A stretch of DNA of 64,000 nt from Simplicispira lacusdiani (GCF_003604195.1 NZ_QXGR01000001.1:372001-436000); one strand, 5' to 3'; shown: positions 19,332 through 29,199, counted from the stretch's first letter. Numbers and translations are program-made. The notes: a model not told the origin generated them from the sequence alone.

Positions 19332-21275
19332 ATGACCGAATTGCGCAATGTCGAGGCCGATGCGCGGCGCTTCCGCGTGCGGATCGTCGTCGTCGGCGCC
19401 GTGGTGTTCCTCGCGTTCGCCCTGTTGCTGGCGCGCCTGGTCTTCCTGCAGGTCCTGCGGCACGAGGACCTGGCCGAGCAGGCCGAGAGCAACCGCACGG
19501 CCGTCGTGCCCATCGTGCCCAACCGTGGGCTCATCCTGGACCGCAACGGCGTGGTGCTGGCCACGAACTATGCCGCCTACACGCTGGAGATCACGCCCTC
19601 CAAGGTGGACAGCCTGGAGGAAACCATCGAGGCGCTGGCGCAGGTGGTGGACATCCAGCAGCGCGACCGGCGCCGCTTCAAGCGCCTCATGGACGAGTCG
19701 CGCGGCTTCGCCTCGCTGCCCATCCGCACGCGGCTGACGGACCAGGAGGTGGCCCGCTTCACCGCGCAGCGCTTCCGTTTCCCCGGCGTGGAGGTGAAGG
19801 CGCGGTTGTTCCGCAACTATCCGCTGGGCGAGACGGCCAGCCACGCCATCGGCTACATCGGGCGCATCAACCAGGCCGAGAAGGCGCGCATCCAGGACTC
19901 GGAGGACGAGGCCAACTACCGCGGCACCGAATACATCGGCAAGCTCGGCATTGAGCAGAGCTTCGAGGCGCAGCTCCACGGCATCACGGGCGTCGAGCAG
20001 ATGGAGACGTCCGCCGGCGGGCGCGCCGTGCGCCGGCTCGACAGCTTCCCGGCCACGCCGGGGCAGACGGTGATGCTGACGCTGGACATCAAGCTGCAGA
20101 AGCTCATCGAGGAGCTGTACGGCGAGCGGCGCGGCGCGCTCGTGGCGCTCGATCCGCGCAATGGCCAGGTGCTGGCGCTGGTGAGCAAGCCCACGTTCGA
20201 CCCCAACCTGTTCGTCGAGGGCATCGATGTCGAGAACTGGACGGCGCTCAACGAGTCGCTCGACAAGCCGCTGCTGAATCGGGCATTGCGCGGCACCTAT
20301 CCTCCGGGCTCGACCTACAAGCCTTTCATGGGCCTGGGCGCGCTGGAAACCGGCAAGCGCACGCCCCAGTCCATCACGCAGGACAACGGTTCCTGGACCT
20401 TCGGCGGCCACACCTTCCGCAGCCATGGCGACCATGGCCTGGGCGCGGTGGACATGCACCGCAGCATCGTGCAGTCGAGCAACGTCTACTACTACCAGCT
20501 GGCCAACGACATGGGCGTGGATGCCATGCACGATTTCATGAAACCGCTGGGCTTTGGCCAGATCACGGGCATCGACCTCAACGGCGAGGTGCGTGGCGTG
20601 CTGCCCAGCCAGGCCTGGAAGCGCAATGCCTACCGCCGCCCCGAGCAGAAGAAGTGGTATGCGGGCGAAACCATTTCGCTGGGCATCGGCCAGGGCTACA
20701 ACAACTTCACCATGCTGCAACTGGCGCAGGCCACGGCCACGCTGGCCAATGGCGGGGTGCAGCACCGCCCGCACCTGGGCATGGCCACGATCGACGCGGT
20801 GACGCGGGAGCCGCATCCGCTGGAGCCGGCGCCTGCCGTGGATCTGGGCTTCAAGCCCTCCAATGTCGAGGTGATCAAGCGCGCCATGGTGGCCGTCACA
20901 CAGGGCGGCACCTCGACGCGCGTCTTCGCCGGAGCCCGCTACCTGTCGGGCGGCAAGACGGGCACGGCCCAGGCCGTGACCATCGGGCAGAAGGACAAGT
21001 ACAACGCGGCCAAGATGGAAGAGCACCAGCGCGACCACGCGCTCTACATCGCCTTCGCGCCCGCCGATGCGCCGCGCATCGCCATCGCGGCCATCGTCGA
21101 GAACGCCGGCTTCGGCGCGGCCCATGCGGCACCCATCGTGCGGCGCGTGTTCGATTACTGGCTGCTGGGTGAATACCCCAGCGAGGAAGACATCGCAGCC
21201 GTGCGCAAGGGCCAGGCCGCCGCGCCCATCGGCAAGCCGCGCCCGGTGGACGAGGTGCCGCTGGCCCTGCCTTGA
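19332..21275 (+). CDS. mrdA: Penicillin-binding protein 2 (peptidoglycan transpeptidase)
   Basis: Elongation-specific transpeptidase of 647 residues, anchored by a helix at about 20-42. The pedestal domain is followed by the transpeptidase domain: STYK at about 326-329 with the active-site serine, SSN at about 382, and KTG at about 541. It completes mreBCD-mrdA. In related bacteria rodA (mrdB) commonly comes next. Here the next gene is on the opposite strand, so the partner glycosyltransferase must be encoded elsewhere. Confidence 0.96.
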   Translation: MTELRNVEADARRFRVRIVVVGAVVFLAFALLLARLVFLQVLRHEDLAEQAESNRTAVVPIVPNRGLILDRNGVVLATNYAAYTLEITPSKVDSLEETIEALAQVVDIQQRDRRRFKRLMDESRGFASLPIRTRLTDQEVARFTAQRFRFPGVEVKARLFRNYPLGETASHAIGYIGRINQAEKARIQDSEDEANYRGTEYIGKLGIEQSFEAQLHGITGVEQMETSAGGRAVRRLDSFPATPGQTVMLTLDIKLQKLIEELYGERRGALVALDPRNGQVLALVSKPTFDPNLFVEGIDVENWTALNESLDKPLLNRALRGTYPPGSTYKPFMGLGALETGKRTPQSITQDNGSWTFGGHTFRSHGDHGLGAVDMHRSIVQSSNVYYYQLANDMGVDAMHDFMKPLGFGQITGIDLNGEVRGVLPSQAWKRNAYRRPEQKKWYAGETISLGIGQGYNNFTMLQLAQATATLANGGVQHRPHLGMATIDAVTREPHPLEPAPAVDLGFKPSNVEVIKRAMVAVTQGGTSTRVFAGARYLSGGKTGTAQAVTIGQKDKYNAAKMEEHQRDHALYIAFAPADAPRIAIAAIVENAGFGAAHAAPIVRRVFDYWLLGEYPSEEDIAAVRKGQAAAPIGKPRPVDEVPLALP

Positions 21276-21297
21276 ACCGTGGGCCTCGGGGGGCGGC

Positions 21298-22188
21298 TCA
21301 GTCGGATGCGCCGACGCCGGCCGCTGGCTGGACCTGGCTGAACACCAGGGCGGCGATCACCAGGCTGGCGCCCGTGAGGCCGGCCCAGCCCAGGCTTTCG
21401 CCGAGCAGGAACCAGGCGGTCAGCGCGGCGAATACCGGTTCCAGTCCGAAGATGATGGCGCTGCGCATGGCATCGACCCGCTGCTGTCCCCAGGCCTGCA
21501 GTGTCACCACAACCACGCTGGCCAGCAACCCCAGGTAGAGCAGCGCGGCCCAGGCCGGACTGCCCAGCGCACCCATGGACTGCATCCAGGACATGCCGCT
21601 GTCGCGTGTCAGCAGCAGCAGCGTGGAGGCCAGGCACATCATGGCGGCCTGCGCCGCCGCCATGCGCGTTGCGCGCAGCGGCGCCGCCTGGTTGCGGCGC
21701 GTGCATTCTTCCAGGGCGAGGATGTAGATGGCGTAGAACACCGTGCTGGCCAGCGTCAGCGTATCGCCGAGGTTCCAGGGCTCGTTCTCGTGGAACATCA
21801 GCGCCATGCCGGCGCAGGCCAGGGCGCAGGCAGCCCACAGCCGCCAGCCGTAACGCCGCCCGAGCGCCAGCATGGCGATCAGGGGCACCACCAGCACGTT
21901 GAGCCCGGTGACGAAGGCGTTGCGGTTGCTGCTGGTGCGTGCCAGCCCTTCGATCTGCAGCCAGAACGCCAGGAACAGCAGCAGCCCGAGCGCGCAGCCC
22001 CAGAGCCGTTCGCCACGGCGCATGCCCCACCACAGCGGGCCCAGCACCAGCAGGGCGATGGCGAAGCGCAGCCAGATGATCTGCAGGGCATCGAGCTGCA
22101 CCGACAGCAGTTTCATGGCGGGAAACGTGGTCCCCCACACCATGGTGACCACCAGCAGGGCCAGCAGGCCGAAACGTTCAGGACGCAT
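21298..22188 (-). CDS. EamA/DMT-family transporter
   Basis: Ten-helix inner-membrane transporter of 296 residues in the drug/metabolite family. The first EamA half has VVTMVWGTTFPAMKLL, the second has FGLEPVFAALTAWFLLGESL, a typical family signature. The ATG at 22188 (MRPERFGLL) is preferred to a TTG one codon earlier. Substrate cannot be predicted. Its start lies just beyond the porin terminator on the same strand, so it probably has its own promoter or depends on readthrough. Confidence 0.88.
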   Translation of the reverse strand: MRPERFGLLALLVVTMVWGTTFPAMKLLSVQLDALQIIWLRFAIALLVLGPLWWGMRRGERLWGCALGLLLFLAFWLQIEGLARTSSNRNAFVTGLNVLVVPLIAMLALGRRYGWRLWAACALACAGMALMFHENEPWNLGDTLTLASTVFYAIYILALEECTRRNQAAPLRATRMAAAQAAMMCLASTLLLLTRDSGMSWMQSMGALGSPAWAALLYLGLLASVVVVTLQAWGQQRVDAMRSAIIFGLEPVFAALTAWFLLGESLGWAGLTGASLVIAALVFSQVQPAAGVGASD

Positions 22189-22189
22189 C

Positions 22190-22222
22190 AAAGAAAAAAG
22201 CCGACCGGTTTCCCGGTCAGCT
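22190..22222 (-). terminator. Rho-independent terminator of the ABC-transporter/porin operon
   Basis: On the minus strand a ten-pair stem (AGCTGACCGG / CCGGTCGGCT, one G-T pair) with GAAA loop is followed by TTTTTTCTTT. It lies 25 bases after the porin stop and overlaps the start of the next gene. Confidence 0.92.
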
Positions 22223-22246
22223 TGGGTTGGCGATCCGGGGAGGGGA

Positions 22247-23533
22247 TCAGTTGAAGATGTAACGGGCCTGGAGGTTCAGGCGCGTCATGTTGCCCTTGTC
22301 GCCGCCAAAGGTGACGCGGCGGCCGCCCAGCAGTTCGCCGCCGAGTTCGACGTTCTTGATGGGCGTGTAGTACAGGCCGGCGTGCCATTGGAACAGCTTG
22401 AGGTTGCCGTTGGCGCCGTAGGCGTTCACGTAGTCGTCACCCAGCGTGTTGCGCGAACGCACCCAGGCCATGGACAGGGTGCCGCGCAGCTTTTCGCTGA
22501 ACACGTTGCCCAGGCCCAGCACCACGCCTTGGGCACGGTCCAGGCGCAGGCGGGTGCCATCGACCACGGGGTAGTTGGCGCCCACGAGGTAGGCGCCGTC
22601 GTTGTCGCCATCCACCAGGGTGTATTGCGCCATCAGGGTGGTGGTGCCGGTGATCTTGTAGGCGCCCGACAGGCCGAAGCCCATGCCACGCTTGCTCACG
22701 CCGCCCATGCGCTGCTCGTGCGACAGGGCGCGGACGCTCAGGCTGCCCCAGTCGTAGGCCTTGTCGATGCGGGCCACGAGGTTGGGCGAGTGCGCGCCGT
22801 CCGAGGGGTCTTCCACGGCGAACTGGAACTTCGCCAGGTTGGGGTTGTTGTAGGTGTAGCGCGCTTGCACGGGGCGGCGGAAGGTGGCGCCGGGCGGGCC
22901 GTTGAAGTCCACCGTCTCGGGCAGGTTGTCGATGTCCATGAAGGTCGACCAGGTCTGGCCGATCAGCCAGCCGGCGTACTCGCCGTAGGCGTGGCGCAGG
23001 CGCAGGCGGTTGCGGTTGCATTCGGAGCCGCAGTAGCCGTAGAAGTCGGCCTCGATCTTGGTGTTGAACGCGCCGTTGGCCAGCGGGGTGGAGGTCTCGA
23101 AGCCGAAGCGCGAGGTCTGGCCCGTCAGCACGGTCTTGCCATGGTCGCTGCTGCCCAGGGGCTGTTCGGCCAGGTTGGAGAAGTTGTCGCCGGGGGCCGT
23201 GCCCTTGAAGTCCTTGATGAGGTTGGCTTCGGCGAAGCCGTACACGCGGATCGAGGTCTCGCTGCCGGGCAGGCGGAAGCTTCCAGGGATGTCGCCCAGC
23301 ACCACGGCGTCCTTCTGCTTGAGCTCCACGGCGTCGATGCGGTCGTTCCAGGCCGAGGCCGATGCGGCGGGGGCCTGGGCCTGCTGTGCCTTGAGCTGGG
23401 TGAGTTCGGCACGCAAGGCCTTGAGCTCGTTGCGCAGTTCTTCAAAATCCTTGGCGGACTGGGCCAGGGCGCCCGGGGGCAGGCTGCACAGGCCGGCGGC
23501 CAGCAGGGTCACGAATGCGGGGGTCAGTTTCAT
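22247..23533 (-). CDS. DcaP-like outer-membrane porin
   Basis: Outer-membrane porin of 428 residues. A signal peptide (about 1-25, ending GALAQ) is followed by a short coiled coil (FEELRNELKALRAELTQLKA), the feature of DcaP-type trimeric porins. The rest is a beta-barrel. Segments such as IRVYGFAEANLIKDF and LRLRHAYGEYAGWLIGQTW fit known DcaP homologues, which pass dicarboxylates and aromatic acids in other species. It follows the amino-acid ABC ATPase gene by 50 bases and ends at the terminator. It is likely the last gene of that operon and may feed the ABC system. The start is the ATG at 23533 rather than a GTG upstream. Confidence 0.87.
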   Translation of the reverse strand: MKLTPAFVTLLAAGLCSLPPGALAQSAKDFEELRNELKALRAELTQLKAQQAQAPAASASAWNDRIDAVELKQKDAVVLGDIPGSFRLPGSETSIRVYGFAEANLIKDFKGTAPGDNFSNLAEQPLGSSDHGKTVLTGQTSRFGFETSTPLANGAFNTKIEADFYGYCGSECNRNRLRLRHAYGEYAGWLIGQTWSTFMDIDNLPETVDFNGPPGATFRRPVQARYTYNNPNLAKFQFAVEDPSDGAHSPNLVARIDKAYDWGSLSVRALSHEQRMGGVSKRGMGFGLSGAYKITGTTTLMAQYTLVDGDNDGAYLVGANYPVVDGTRLRLDRAQGVVLGLGNVFSEKLRGTLSMAWVRSRNTLGDDYVNAYGANGNLKLFQWHAGLYYTPIKNVELGGELLGGRRVTFGGDKGNMTRLNLQARYIFN

Positions 23534-23583
23534 GGTCACTCCGTTGGTTTTTTGGGGGTGTTGCGGAAGATGGGCTCTGGATC

Positions 23584-24329
<746 letters not shown>

Positions 24330-24333
<4 letters not shown>

Positions 24334-25112
24334 TGCGCGCGCCCCTCGACGTCCACGCGGTATTCGATGGCGTTGGAAATCTGCGTCACCAGCGTGGTCA
24401 GCAGCAGGTAGGTGATGGCCACGGTGGAGAGCGTGGCGATGGGCTGGAAGGTGGCCGACTGGATGCGGTTGCCCACGTTGGTCAGTTCCACCACGCCGAT
24501 GGCATAGGCCAGGGAGGAGTCCTTGAGCAGCGCGACGAAGTTGCTCACCAGCGGCGGCAGCGAGATCTTGAAGGCCTGGGGGAAGACCACGTCGAAGAAC
24601 ACATGAGCACGGCCCAGGCCCAGGGCGCGCGCGGCTTCCGTCTGCCCGCGCGGCACGGCCAGCAGGCCGGCGCGGATGGCCTCGGCGTTGTAGGCGCCCA
24701 CGTTCAGCGCCAGGGCCAGCACGGCGGCGGCGAAGTCGGGCAGGTTCAGCCCCGGCACGAGCACCGGCAGGGCGAAGTAGACGAACAGGATCTGCACCAG
24801 CAGCGGCGTACCGCGGATGACCCAGATGTAGAAGCTGGCCATCCAGCGCAGCCAGGCCCAGCGCGCCGTGCGCGCCAGGGCCGCGCAGGTGCCCAGCGCC
24901 AGCCCCAGGCTGCCGCTGATCAGGGTCAGCCACAGCGTGGTGCGGGCACCTTCGGAAAAGGCCTGCGCGTTCGGGCCGATGGGCTCGGGCAGGAAGGAAA
25001 GAATCTGGCCCAGGAGGGCCAGCGCGAGCACCATCAGGACCAGGGCACTGACCAGCGTGGCATTGCTGCGCTGCTGGCGGCTCCAGTGGTGCGGCCAAAG
25101 GGCGATGAGCAT
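24330..25112 (-). CDS. Polar amino-acid ABC transporter permease
   Basis: Inner-membrane permease of 260 residues with about five helices of the HisMQ family. The EAA-type loop is [22 protein letters not shown], and [21 protein letters not shown] is a typical family segment. It probably works as a homodimer, because only one permease gene is present. It is coupled to the ATPase gene by ATGA and starts 35 bases after the binding-protein gene. Confidence 0.94.
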
Positions 25113-25147
25113 GAAAATCCGTCAGGGGTGGGCGAATGCCCGCGCTT

Positions 25148-25909
25148 TTAGTTGCAGCGCACGTCTTCGTTGAAGTACTTCTTGGACAGGGCGGCGTAGC
25201 TGCCGTCGGCCATGGTGTCGGCCAGGGCCTTGGACCAGCCCTCGGCGAGCGACTGGTTGCCCTTGGCCACGGCGGCGGCGATGCGCTCGATGAACAGCAT
25301 CTCGCCGAGCTTGAAGCCGGCGTTGGGGTTCTTCTCGGCCACGGCCTTGGCCACGAAGCGGTCGGTCACCCAGACGTCGACACGGCGCGAATTGAGCGCG
25401 CTGCGCGCATCCACGTCGGTCGGGAAGTTCTTCATCTCCTTGATGGAAGAGACCTTCTTCACGTTCTCCAGGTAGCTGGTGCCGGTCTGCACCGCGACGA
25501 CCTTGCCCGTCAGGTCCTTGGCGGAGCGGATGGCCGGGTCCATGGCGATGATCATGCCGCCCGAGCAGTAGTGCGGCTGGGTGAAGGTGACGGCCTTGGC
25601 GCGCTCTTCGGTGATGCCGTGCGAGGCGATCACGAGGTCCCAGCGGTCCTGGCGCAGGCCGGTGAGCAGGGCGTCGAAGCCCAGCGTCTTCCACTGGATG
25701 GTCACGCCCATCTTCTTGGCCACGAGTTCGGCCAGGTCCACCTCGAAGCCGGTCAGGGTGGTGCCGTTGAAGAAGTTGAAGGGCGCGAACTGGCCTTCGG
25801 TGGCGATGAGGATCTTGCCGTCTTTCTTGATTTCGTCGAACGTGCGGGCCTGGGCGGCAAACACGGCGCACAGCGCCACGGCGGAGGCAACAACCTTGAG
25901 CAACTTCAT
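25148..25909 (-). CDS. Periplasmic amino-acid-binding protein (family 3 SBP)
   Basis: Solute-binding protein of 253 residues. A signal peptide ([21 protein letters not shown]) is followed by the SBP_bac_3 fold, with [10 protein letters not shown] and the Asp/Arg-binding region [15 protein letters not shown]. It is first in SBP-permease-ATPase-porin. The ATG at 25909 is chosen because the signal peptide begins there. The longer frame reads through the leader hairpins. The substrate is not determinable; the N-terminus slightly recalls cystine-binding FliY, but that is weak. Confidence 0.92.
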   Translation of the reverse strand: MKLLKVVASAVALCAVFAAQARTFDEIKKDGKILIATEGQFAPFNFFNGTTLTGFEVDLAELVAKKMGVTIQWKTLGFDALLTGLRQDRWDLVIASHGITEERAKAVTFTQPHYCSGGMIIAMDPAIRSAKDLTGKVVAVQTGTSYLENVKKVSSIKEMKNFPTDVDARSALNSRRVDVWVTDRFVAKAVAEKNPNAGFKLGEMLFIERIAAAVAKGNQSLAEGWSKALADTMADGSYAALSKKYFNEDVRCN

Positions 25910-25939
25910 TGCGTGTCCTGTCAGGGGTGGTTCAGGTAC

Positions 25940-25971
25940 AAAAAATCCGGCCTGCGGATAGCGCAGCCGGA
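25940..25971 (-). terminator. Terminator-like hairpin in the ABC operon leader (candidate attenuator)
   Basis: Minus-strand stem TCCGG-CTGCG / CGCAG-(bulge)-CCGGA with loop CTATC, followed directly by six T. It ends about 30 bases before the start codon of the binding protein gene. A promoter cannot fit between hairpin and ATG, so transcription of the operon must pass through it. Confidence 0.7.
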
Positions 25972-25984
25972 GCCAGGAAACATG

Positions 25985-26015
25985 CATGCCCGCATGGGGT
26001 AGCCAGGCGGGCATG
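25985..26015 (-). promoter_or_regulatory. Upstream leader hairpin of the ABC operon
   Basis: Perfect nine-pair stem CATGCCCGC / GCGGGCATG with a 13-base loop that holds a further TGG/CCA pairing. It lies between the presumed transcription start and the terminator-like hairpin. One arm contains TGCGG, complementary to CCGCA in the terminator stem, so alternative folding is conceivable. Confidence 0.5.
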
Positions 26016-26031
26016 TCATCAAACTGACGCA

Positions 26032-26037
26032 ATTATA
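26032..26037 (-). promoter_or_regulatory. Candidate -10 box of the ABC operon
   Basis: Perfect TATAAT on the minus strand, about 120 bases upstream of the binding-protein start. The expected -35 position holds no good TTGACA match, so an activator may be required. Confidence 0.5.
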
Positions 26038-26207
26038 GGCGGGGGCTATTTGCATATGCCTATTGCGGAGAACCCTATGGATGTCCTGCGCGGATCGCCG
26101 CGCCGTGCGTGTCTGCGGTCGCGGGCGGCCCGCCGCGTTGTAAATGCACCCACGGGCTGTGGCTGTGCACATTTGCCGCCCGATCCGCGCGGAGCGTCCG
26201 AGGCGGG

Positions 26208-26966
26208 TCAGCGCAGGAAGGCGTCGTAGCCGGTCTTGAGGATCAGGGCGCCGACAACAAAGATGAAGATCCAGCGCACGAAGCCGGCGCCGTGCTTGAG
26301 CGCCATGTGCGTGCCCAGCAGGCTGCCCGCCACGTTGGCCACGGCCAGGGGCAAGGCGAAATGCCACCAGACATGGCCCTTGGCGGTGAACAGGATGAGG
26401 GCCGCGATGTTCGTGGCGACATTCAGCAGCTTGGCCGACGCGGAGGCGTTGAGAAAGTCGTAGCCCAGCAGGCGCACGAACAGGAAAACGAAGAAGCTGC
26501 CCGTGCCCGGGCCGAAGAAGCCGTCATAGAAGCCCACGGTCAGGCCGATCAGGCTGGCCGCCAGCCACTCGGCCTTTTCCGCGAAGCGCGGCACGTGGTG
26601 GCGCCCGAGGTCTTTCTTGGCCAGCGTGTAGAGCAGCACCGCGAGCAGCACGGCGGGCAGCAGGCGGCGCAGGAAATCGGGAGAGATCACGGTCACCGCC
26701 CAGGCGCCCGCGAAGGCGCCCGCGAAGCCGGCCAGCGCGGCCGGCAGCATGGCGCGCCAGCGGATTTGCACGCGGCGGCTGTATTGCCAGGTGGCCATGG
26801 AGGTGCCCCAGACCGAGGCGCTCTTGTTGGTGCCCAGCAGCGTGGCGGGCGGTGCGCTGGGGAAGGTGGCGAACAGCGCGGGCAACAGGATCAGCCCCCC
26901 GCCGCCCACGATCGCATCGACAAACCCCGCCAGCAGCGAGGCCAGCGTCACCACAATCCATTCCAT
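26208..26966 (-). CDS. TauE/SafE (TSUP) family transporter
   Basis: Inner-membrane protein of 252 residues with about seven or eight helices in two related halves. The N-terminal GFVDAIVGGGGLILLPAL and the second-half GFYDGFFGPGTGSFFVF are hallmarks of the TauE/SafE family, whose members move sulfite, sulfoacetate and other organic anions. It lies upstream of the ABC operon on the same strand but 298 bases away. A structured leader with terminator sits 90 bases before its ATG. Substrate is unknown. Confidence 0.88.
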   Translation of the reverse strand: MEWIVVTLASLLAGFVDAIVGGGGLILLPALFATFPSAPPATLLGTNKSASVWGTSMATWQYSRRVQIRWRAMLPAALAGFAGAFAGAWAVTVISPDFLRRLLPAVLLAVLLYTLAKKDLGRHHVPRFAEKAEWLAASLIGLTVGFYDGFFGPGTGSFFVFLFVRLLGYDFLNASASAKLLNVATNIAALILFTAKGHVWWHFALPLAVANVAGSLLGTHMALKHGAGFVRWIFIFVVGALILKTGYDAFLR

Positions 26967-27056
26967 CGCTGGATTGTCGCACCCGAGGTGCTATCGCTTT
27001 GCAAGCGTAGTGCTTACCCCGGAGCTTGGCAGGGGGCATTGCGGGAAGAGCGGGCG

Positions 27057-27083
27057 AAAAAAAACGCCGGCAGTGCCGGCGCT
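27057..27083 (-). terminator. Strong rho-independent terminator upstream of tauE-like gene
   Basis: Minus-strand stem CGCCGGC / GCCGGCG with ACT loop followed by eight T. It lies 174 bases after the GMC oxidoreductase stop and 90 bases before the TauE-like start. It may end the GMC transcript, act as an attenuator of the next gene, or end a small RNA. Confidence 0.9.
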
Positions 27084-27093
27084 CTGAAAAACA

Positions 27094-27176
27094 GCGCACC
27101 TCATCGGGTGCTTGAGCAATGTGGTTGTGGCTGTAGGTTGTCTCCTCGGCCCCCCGTTCGGCGCACCGGGGTGCGC
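27094..27176 (-). ncRNA. Candidate structured leader or small RNA with mutually exclusive hairpins
   Basis: Minus strand, upstream of the terminator at 27057-27083. Hairpin 1 pairs GCGCACC with GGTGCGC (27161-27176). Hairpin 2 pairs GCACC with GGTGC (27096-27111). The 5' arm of hairpin 1 is also perfectly complementary over seven bases to the 3' arm of hairpin 2 (27094-27100), so the two folds can exclude each other. TAAAGT near 27191-27196 could be a -10 box. No ORF is seen. Function is inferred only from structure. Confidence 0.4.
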
Positions 27177-27256
27177 TTTCGAGTGGTGGTACTTTAGCGG
27201 CACAAGCCCCGATGGTGCATAGGGGATTTCCCGCCCCGGGAAAACGCGGCCGGCGC

Positions 27257-28930
27257 TCAGGCCGCGCTGGCTTCCTTGATCCAGGCGGCCGCCTTCTCGG
27301 CCATCATCAGCGTGGGCGCGTTGGTGTTGCCGCTGGTGATCAGCGGCATGGCGCCCGCGTCCACCACGCGCAGCCCGGCAATGCCGCGCACGCACAGGCG
27401 TGCATCCAGCACGGCCATCGGATCGTCGTCGCGGCCCATCTTGGTGGTGCCCACGGGGTGGAAGATGGTGGTGGCGATGTCGCCGGCCAGGCGCGCCAGT
27501 TCCTCGTCGGTCTGGTACTGCGCGCCGGGCTTGAACTCTTCGGGCTTGTAGCGTGCCAGCGCGGGTTGCGAGACGATGCGGCGCGTCACGCGCAGGCTGT
27601 CGGCGGCCACCTGGCGGTCCTCGGCGGTGCTCAGGTAATTGGGCGTGATGGCGGGTGCCTCGTCGAAGCGCGCGCTCTTGATCCGCACCGTGCCCCGGCT
27701 GGTCGGGTTGAGGTTGCAGACGCTGGCCGTGAACGCCGGGAAGTCGTGCAGCGGTTCGCCGAAGGCGTCGAGCGAGAGCGGTTGCACGTGGTATTCGATG
27801 TTGGGCCAGGGCTGGTCGGCGCTGCTGCGCGTGAAGGCGCCGAGCTGCGAGGGCGCCATGCTCATCGGGCCGCTGCGCTTGAGCGCGTATTCCAGGCCGA
27901 TCGCGGCCTTGCCCATGAGCGAGCTGGCCAGGGTGTTGAGCGTCTTGACGCCCTGTACCTTGTAGACCGAGCGGATCTGCAGGTGGTCCTGCAGGTTGGC
28001 GCCCACGCCAGGCAGATCGTGCACCACGTCGATGCCGTGCTGGCGCAGGAGCTGTGCCGGGCCGATGCCCGAGAGCTGCAGCAGCTGCGGCGAATTGACG
28101 GCGCCCGCGCACAGCACCACCTCGCGCGTGGCGTGGGCGGTGACCATCTCGTGCCCGTCCCACACCTGCACGCCGGTGCAGCGCTGGCTGCCGTCGGCCT
28201 GCGGCTCGACGATGAGCTTGGCGGCGTGCGCGCTGGTCCACATCTCGAAGTTGGGGCGGCCGTAGCAGGTGGGGCGCAGGAAGGCCTTGGCTGTGTTCCA
28301 GCGCCAGCCGTTCTTCTGGTTCACCTCGAAGTAGCCCACGCCCTCGTTGTTGCCGCCGTTGAAATCGTCGGTGGCCGGAATGCCGGCCTGCTGTGCGGCA
28401 TGGGAGAAGGCGTCGAGCACGTCCCAGCGCAGGCGCTGCTTCTCCACGCGCCACTCGCCGGAGCTGCCCGTGGCCTTGCTGCCGTGCAGGCGCTTGAAGT
28501 TCTCGTCCGCGCCGTTCGGCAGGTCCAGGCGCCAGTGGTCCTCGTGGCGGCGGAAGTCGGGCAGCACGTTGTCCCAGCGCCAGGCGTCATTGCCCGTGAG
28601 CTGGGCCCACTGGTCGTAGTCGCGCGCCTGGCCGCGCATGTAGATCATGCCGTTGATGCTGCTGCAGCCGCCCAGCGTCTTGCCGCGCGGATAGCGCAGC
28701 TGGCGGCCGTTGAGGCCGGCGTCGGGCTCGGTGTTGTAGAGCCAGTCGGTGCGCGGGTTGCCGATGCAGTAGAGGTAGCCCACGGGGATGTGGATCCAGT
28801 GGTAGTCGTCCTTGCGACCCGCTTCGATGAGCAGCACGCGCCGCTTGCTGTTGGCGCTGAGGCGGTTGCACAGCAGGGCGCCGGCCGTGCCGCCGCCGAT
28901 GATGATGTAGTCGAAAGTGGTGTCGCTCAT
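27257..28930 (-). CDS. GMC-family FAD oxidoreductase (choline dehydrogenase-like)
   Basis: FAD-dependent alcohol oxidoreductase of 557 residues. The dinucleotide motif DYIIIGGGTAGALLCNRLS lies at the N-terminus. GMC signature 1 is in YPRGKTLGGCSSINGMIYMR and signature 2 in GAVNSPQLLQLSGIGP. The C-terminus has FHPVGTTKMG with the catalytic histidine and SGNTNAPTLMMAEKAA. It resembles BetA-type dehydrogenases, but the substrate may be another primary alcohol. The ATG at 28930 (MSDTTFDY) is chosen; the longer frame is leader. No partner genes adjoin. Confidence 0.92.
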   Translation of the reverse strand: MSDTTFDYIIIGGGTAGALLCNRLSANSKRRVLLIEAGRKDDYHWIHIPVGYLYCIGNPRTDWLYNTEPDAGLNGRQLRYPRGKTLGGCSSINGMIYMRGQARDYDQWAQLTGNDAWRWDNVLPDFRRHEDHWRLDLPNGADENFKRLHGSKATGSSGEWRVEKQRLRWDVLDAFSHAAQQAGIPATDDFNGGNNEGVGYFEVNQKNGWRWNTAKAFLRPTCYGRPNFEMWTSAHAAKLIVEPQADGSQRCTGVQVWDGHEMVTAHATREVVLCAGAVNSPQLLQLSGIGPAQLLRQHGIDVVHDLPGVGANLQDHLQIRSVYKVQGVKTLNTLASSLMGKAAIGLEYALKRSGPMSMAPSQLGAFTRSSADQPWPNIEYHVQPLSLDAFGEPLHDFPAFTASVCNLNPTSRGTVRIKSARFDEAPAITPNYLSTAEDRQVAADSLRVTRRIVSQPALARYKPEEFKPGAQYQTDEELARLAGDIATTIFHPVGTTKMGRDDDPMAVLDARLCVRGIAGLRVVDAGAMPLITSGNTNAPTLMMAEKAAAWIKEASAA

Positions 28931-29022
28931 GGTGTCTCTGGGTTGGAATCGGCAGCCGTCTGCGCGGCCTGTGGCGCCTATTGTGCGGTGCGGGCGGTGG
29001 GGAGCGTTGTCATGGCGCGTCA

Positions 29023-29062
29023 TTTGCTATCAAATAAATAGCGCATAGCGCAAACCAGCATT
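29023..29062 (+). repeat. Dispersed repeat family A, copy 4 (partial)
   Basis: Partial copy with TTTGCTATCAAATAAATAGCGC and GCGCAAAC. It lies in the 269-base spacer between the GMC gene and the MCE operon. The rest of that spacer is GC-rich. It holds a TTTTTAATGATACT stretch near 29074 that may be part of the operon promoter. Confidence 0.5.
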
Positions 29063-29199
29063 GAGCTGTGTGACATTTTTAATGATACTCTGCCCCGCGG
29101 GCATGCAACCCTCTCTCCTGCCGCACGTGGACGGCAGGGCAGCCGCTACCATGTGCGGTTTGCAGCCGCCGGCCCCTTCCGCACCGATACCTGCCCGCC

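Noticed and set aside
25921-26019. 32-codon Cys-containing frame as a leader peptide
   Set aside because: Spans the ABC-operon leader, but there is no ribosome site and the start lies almost at the presumed transcription start. Mentioned in a finding but not called as a gene.
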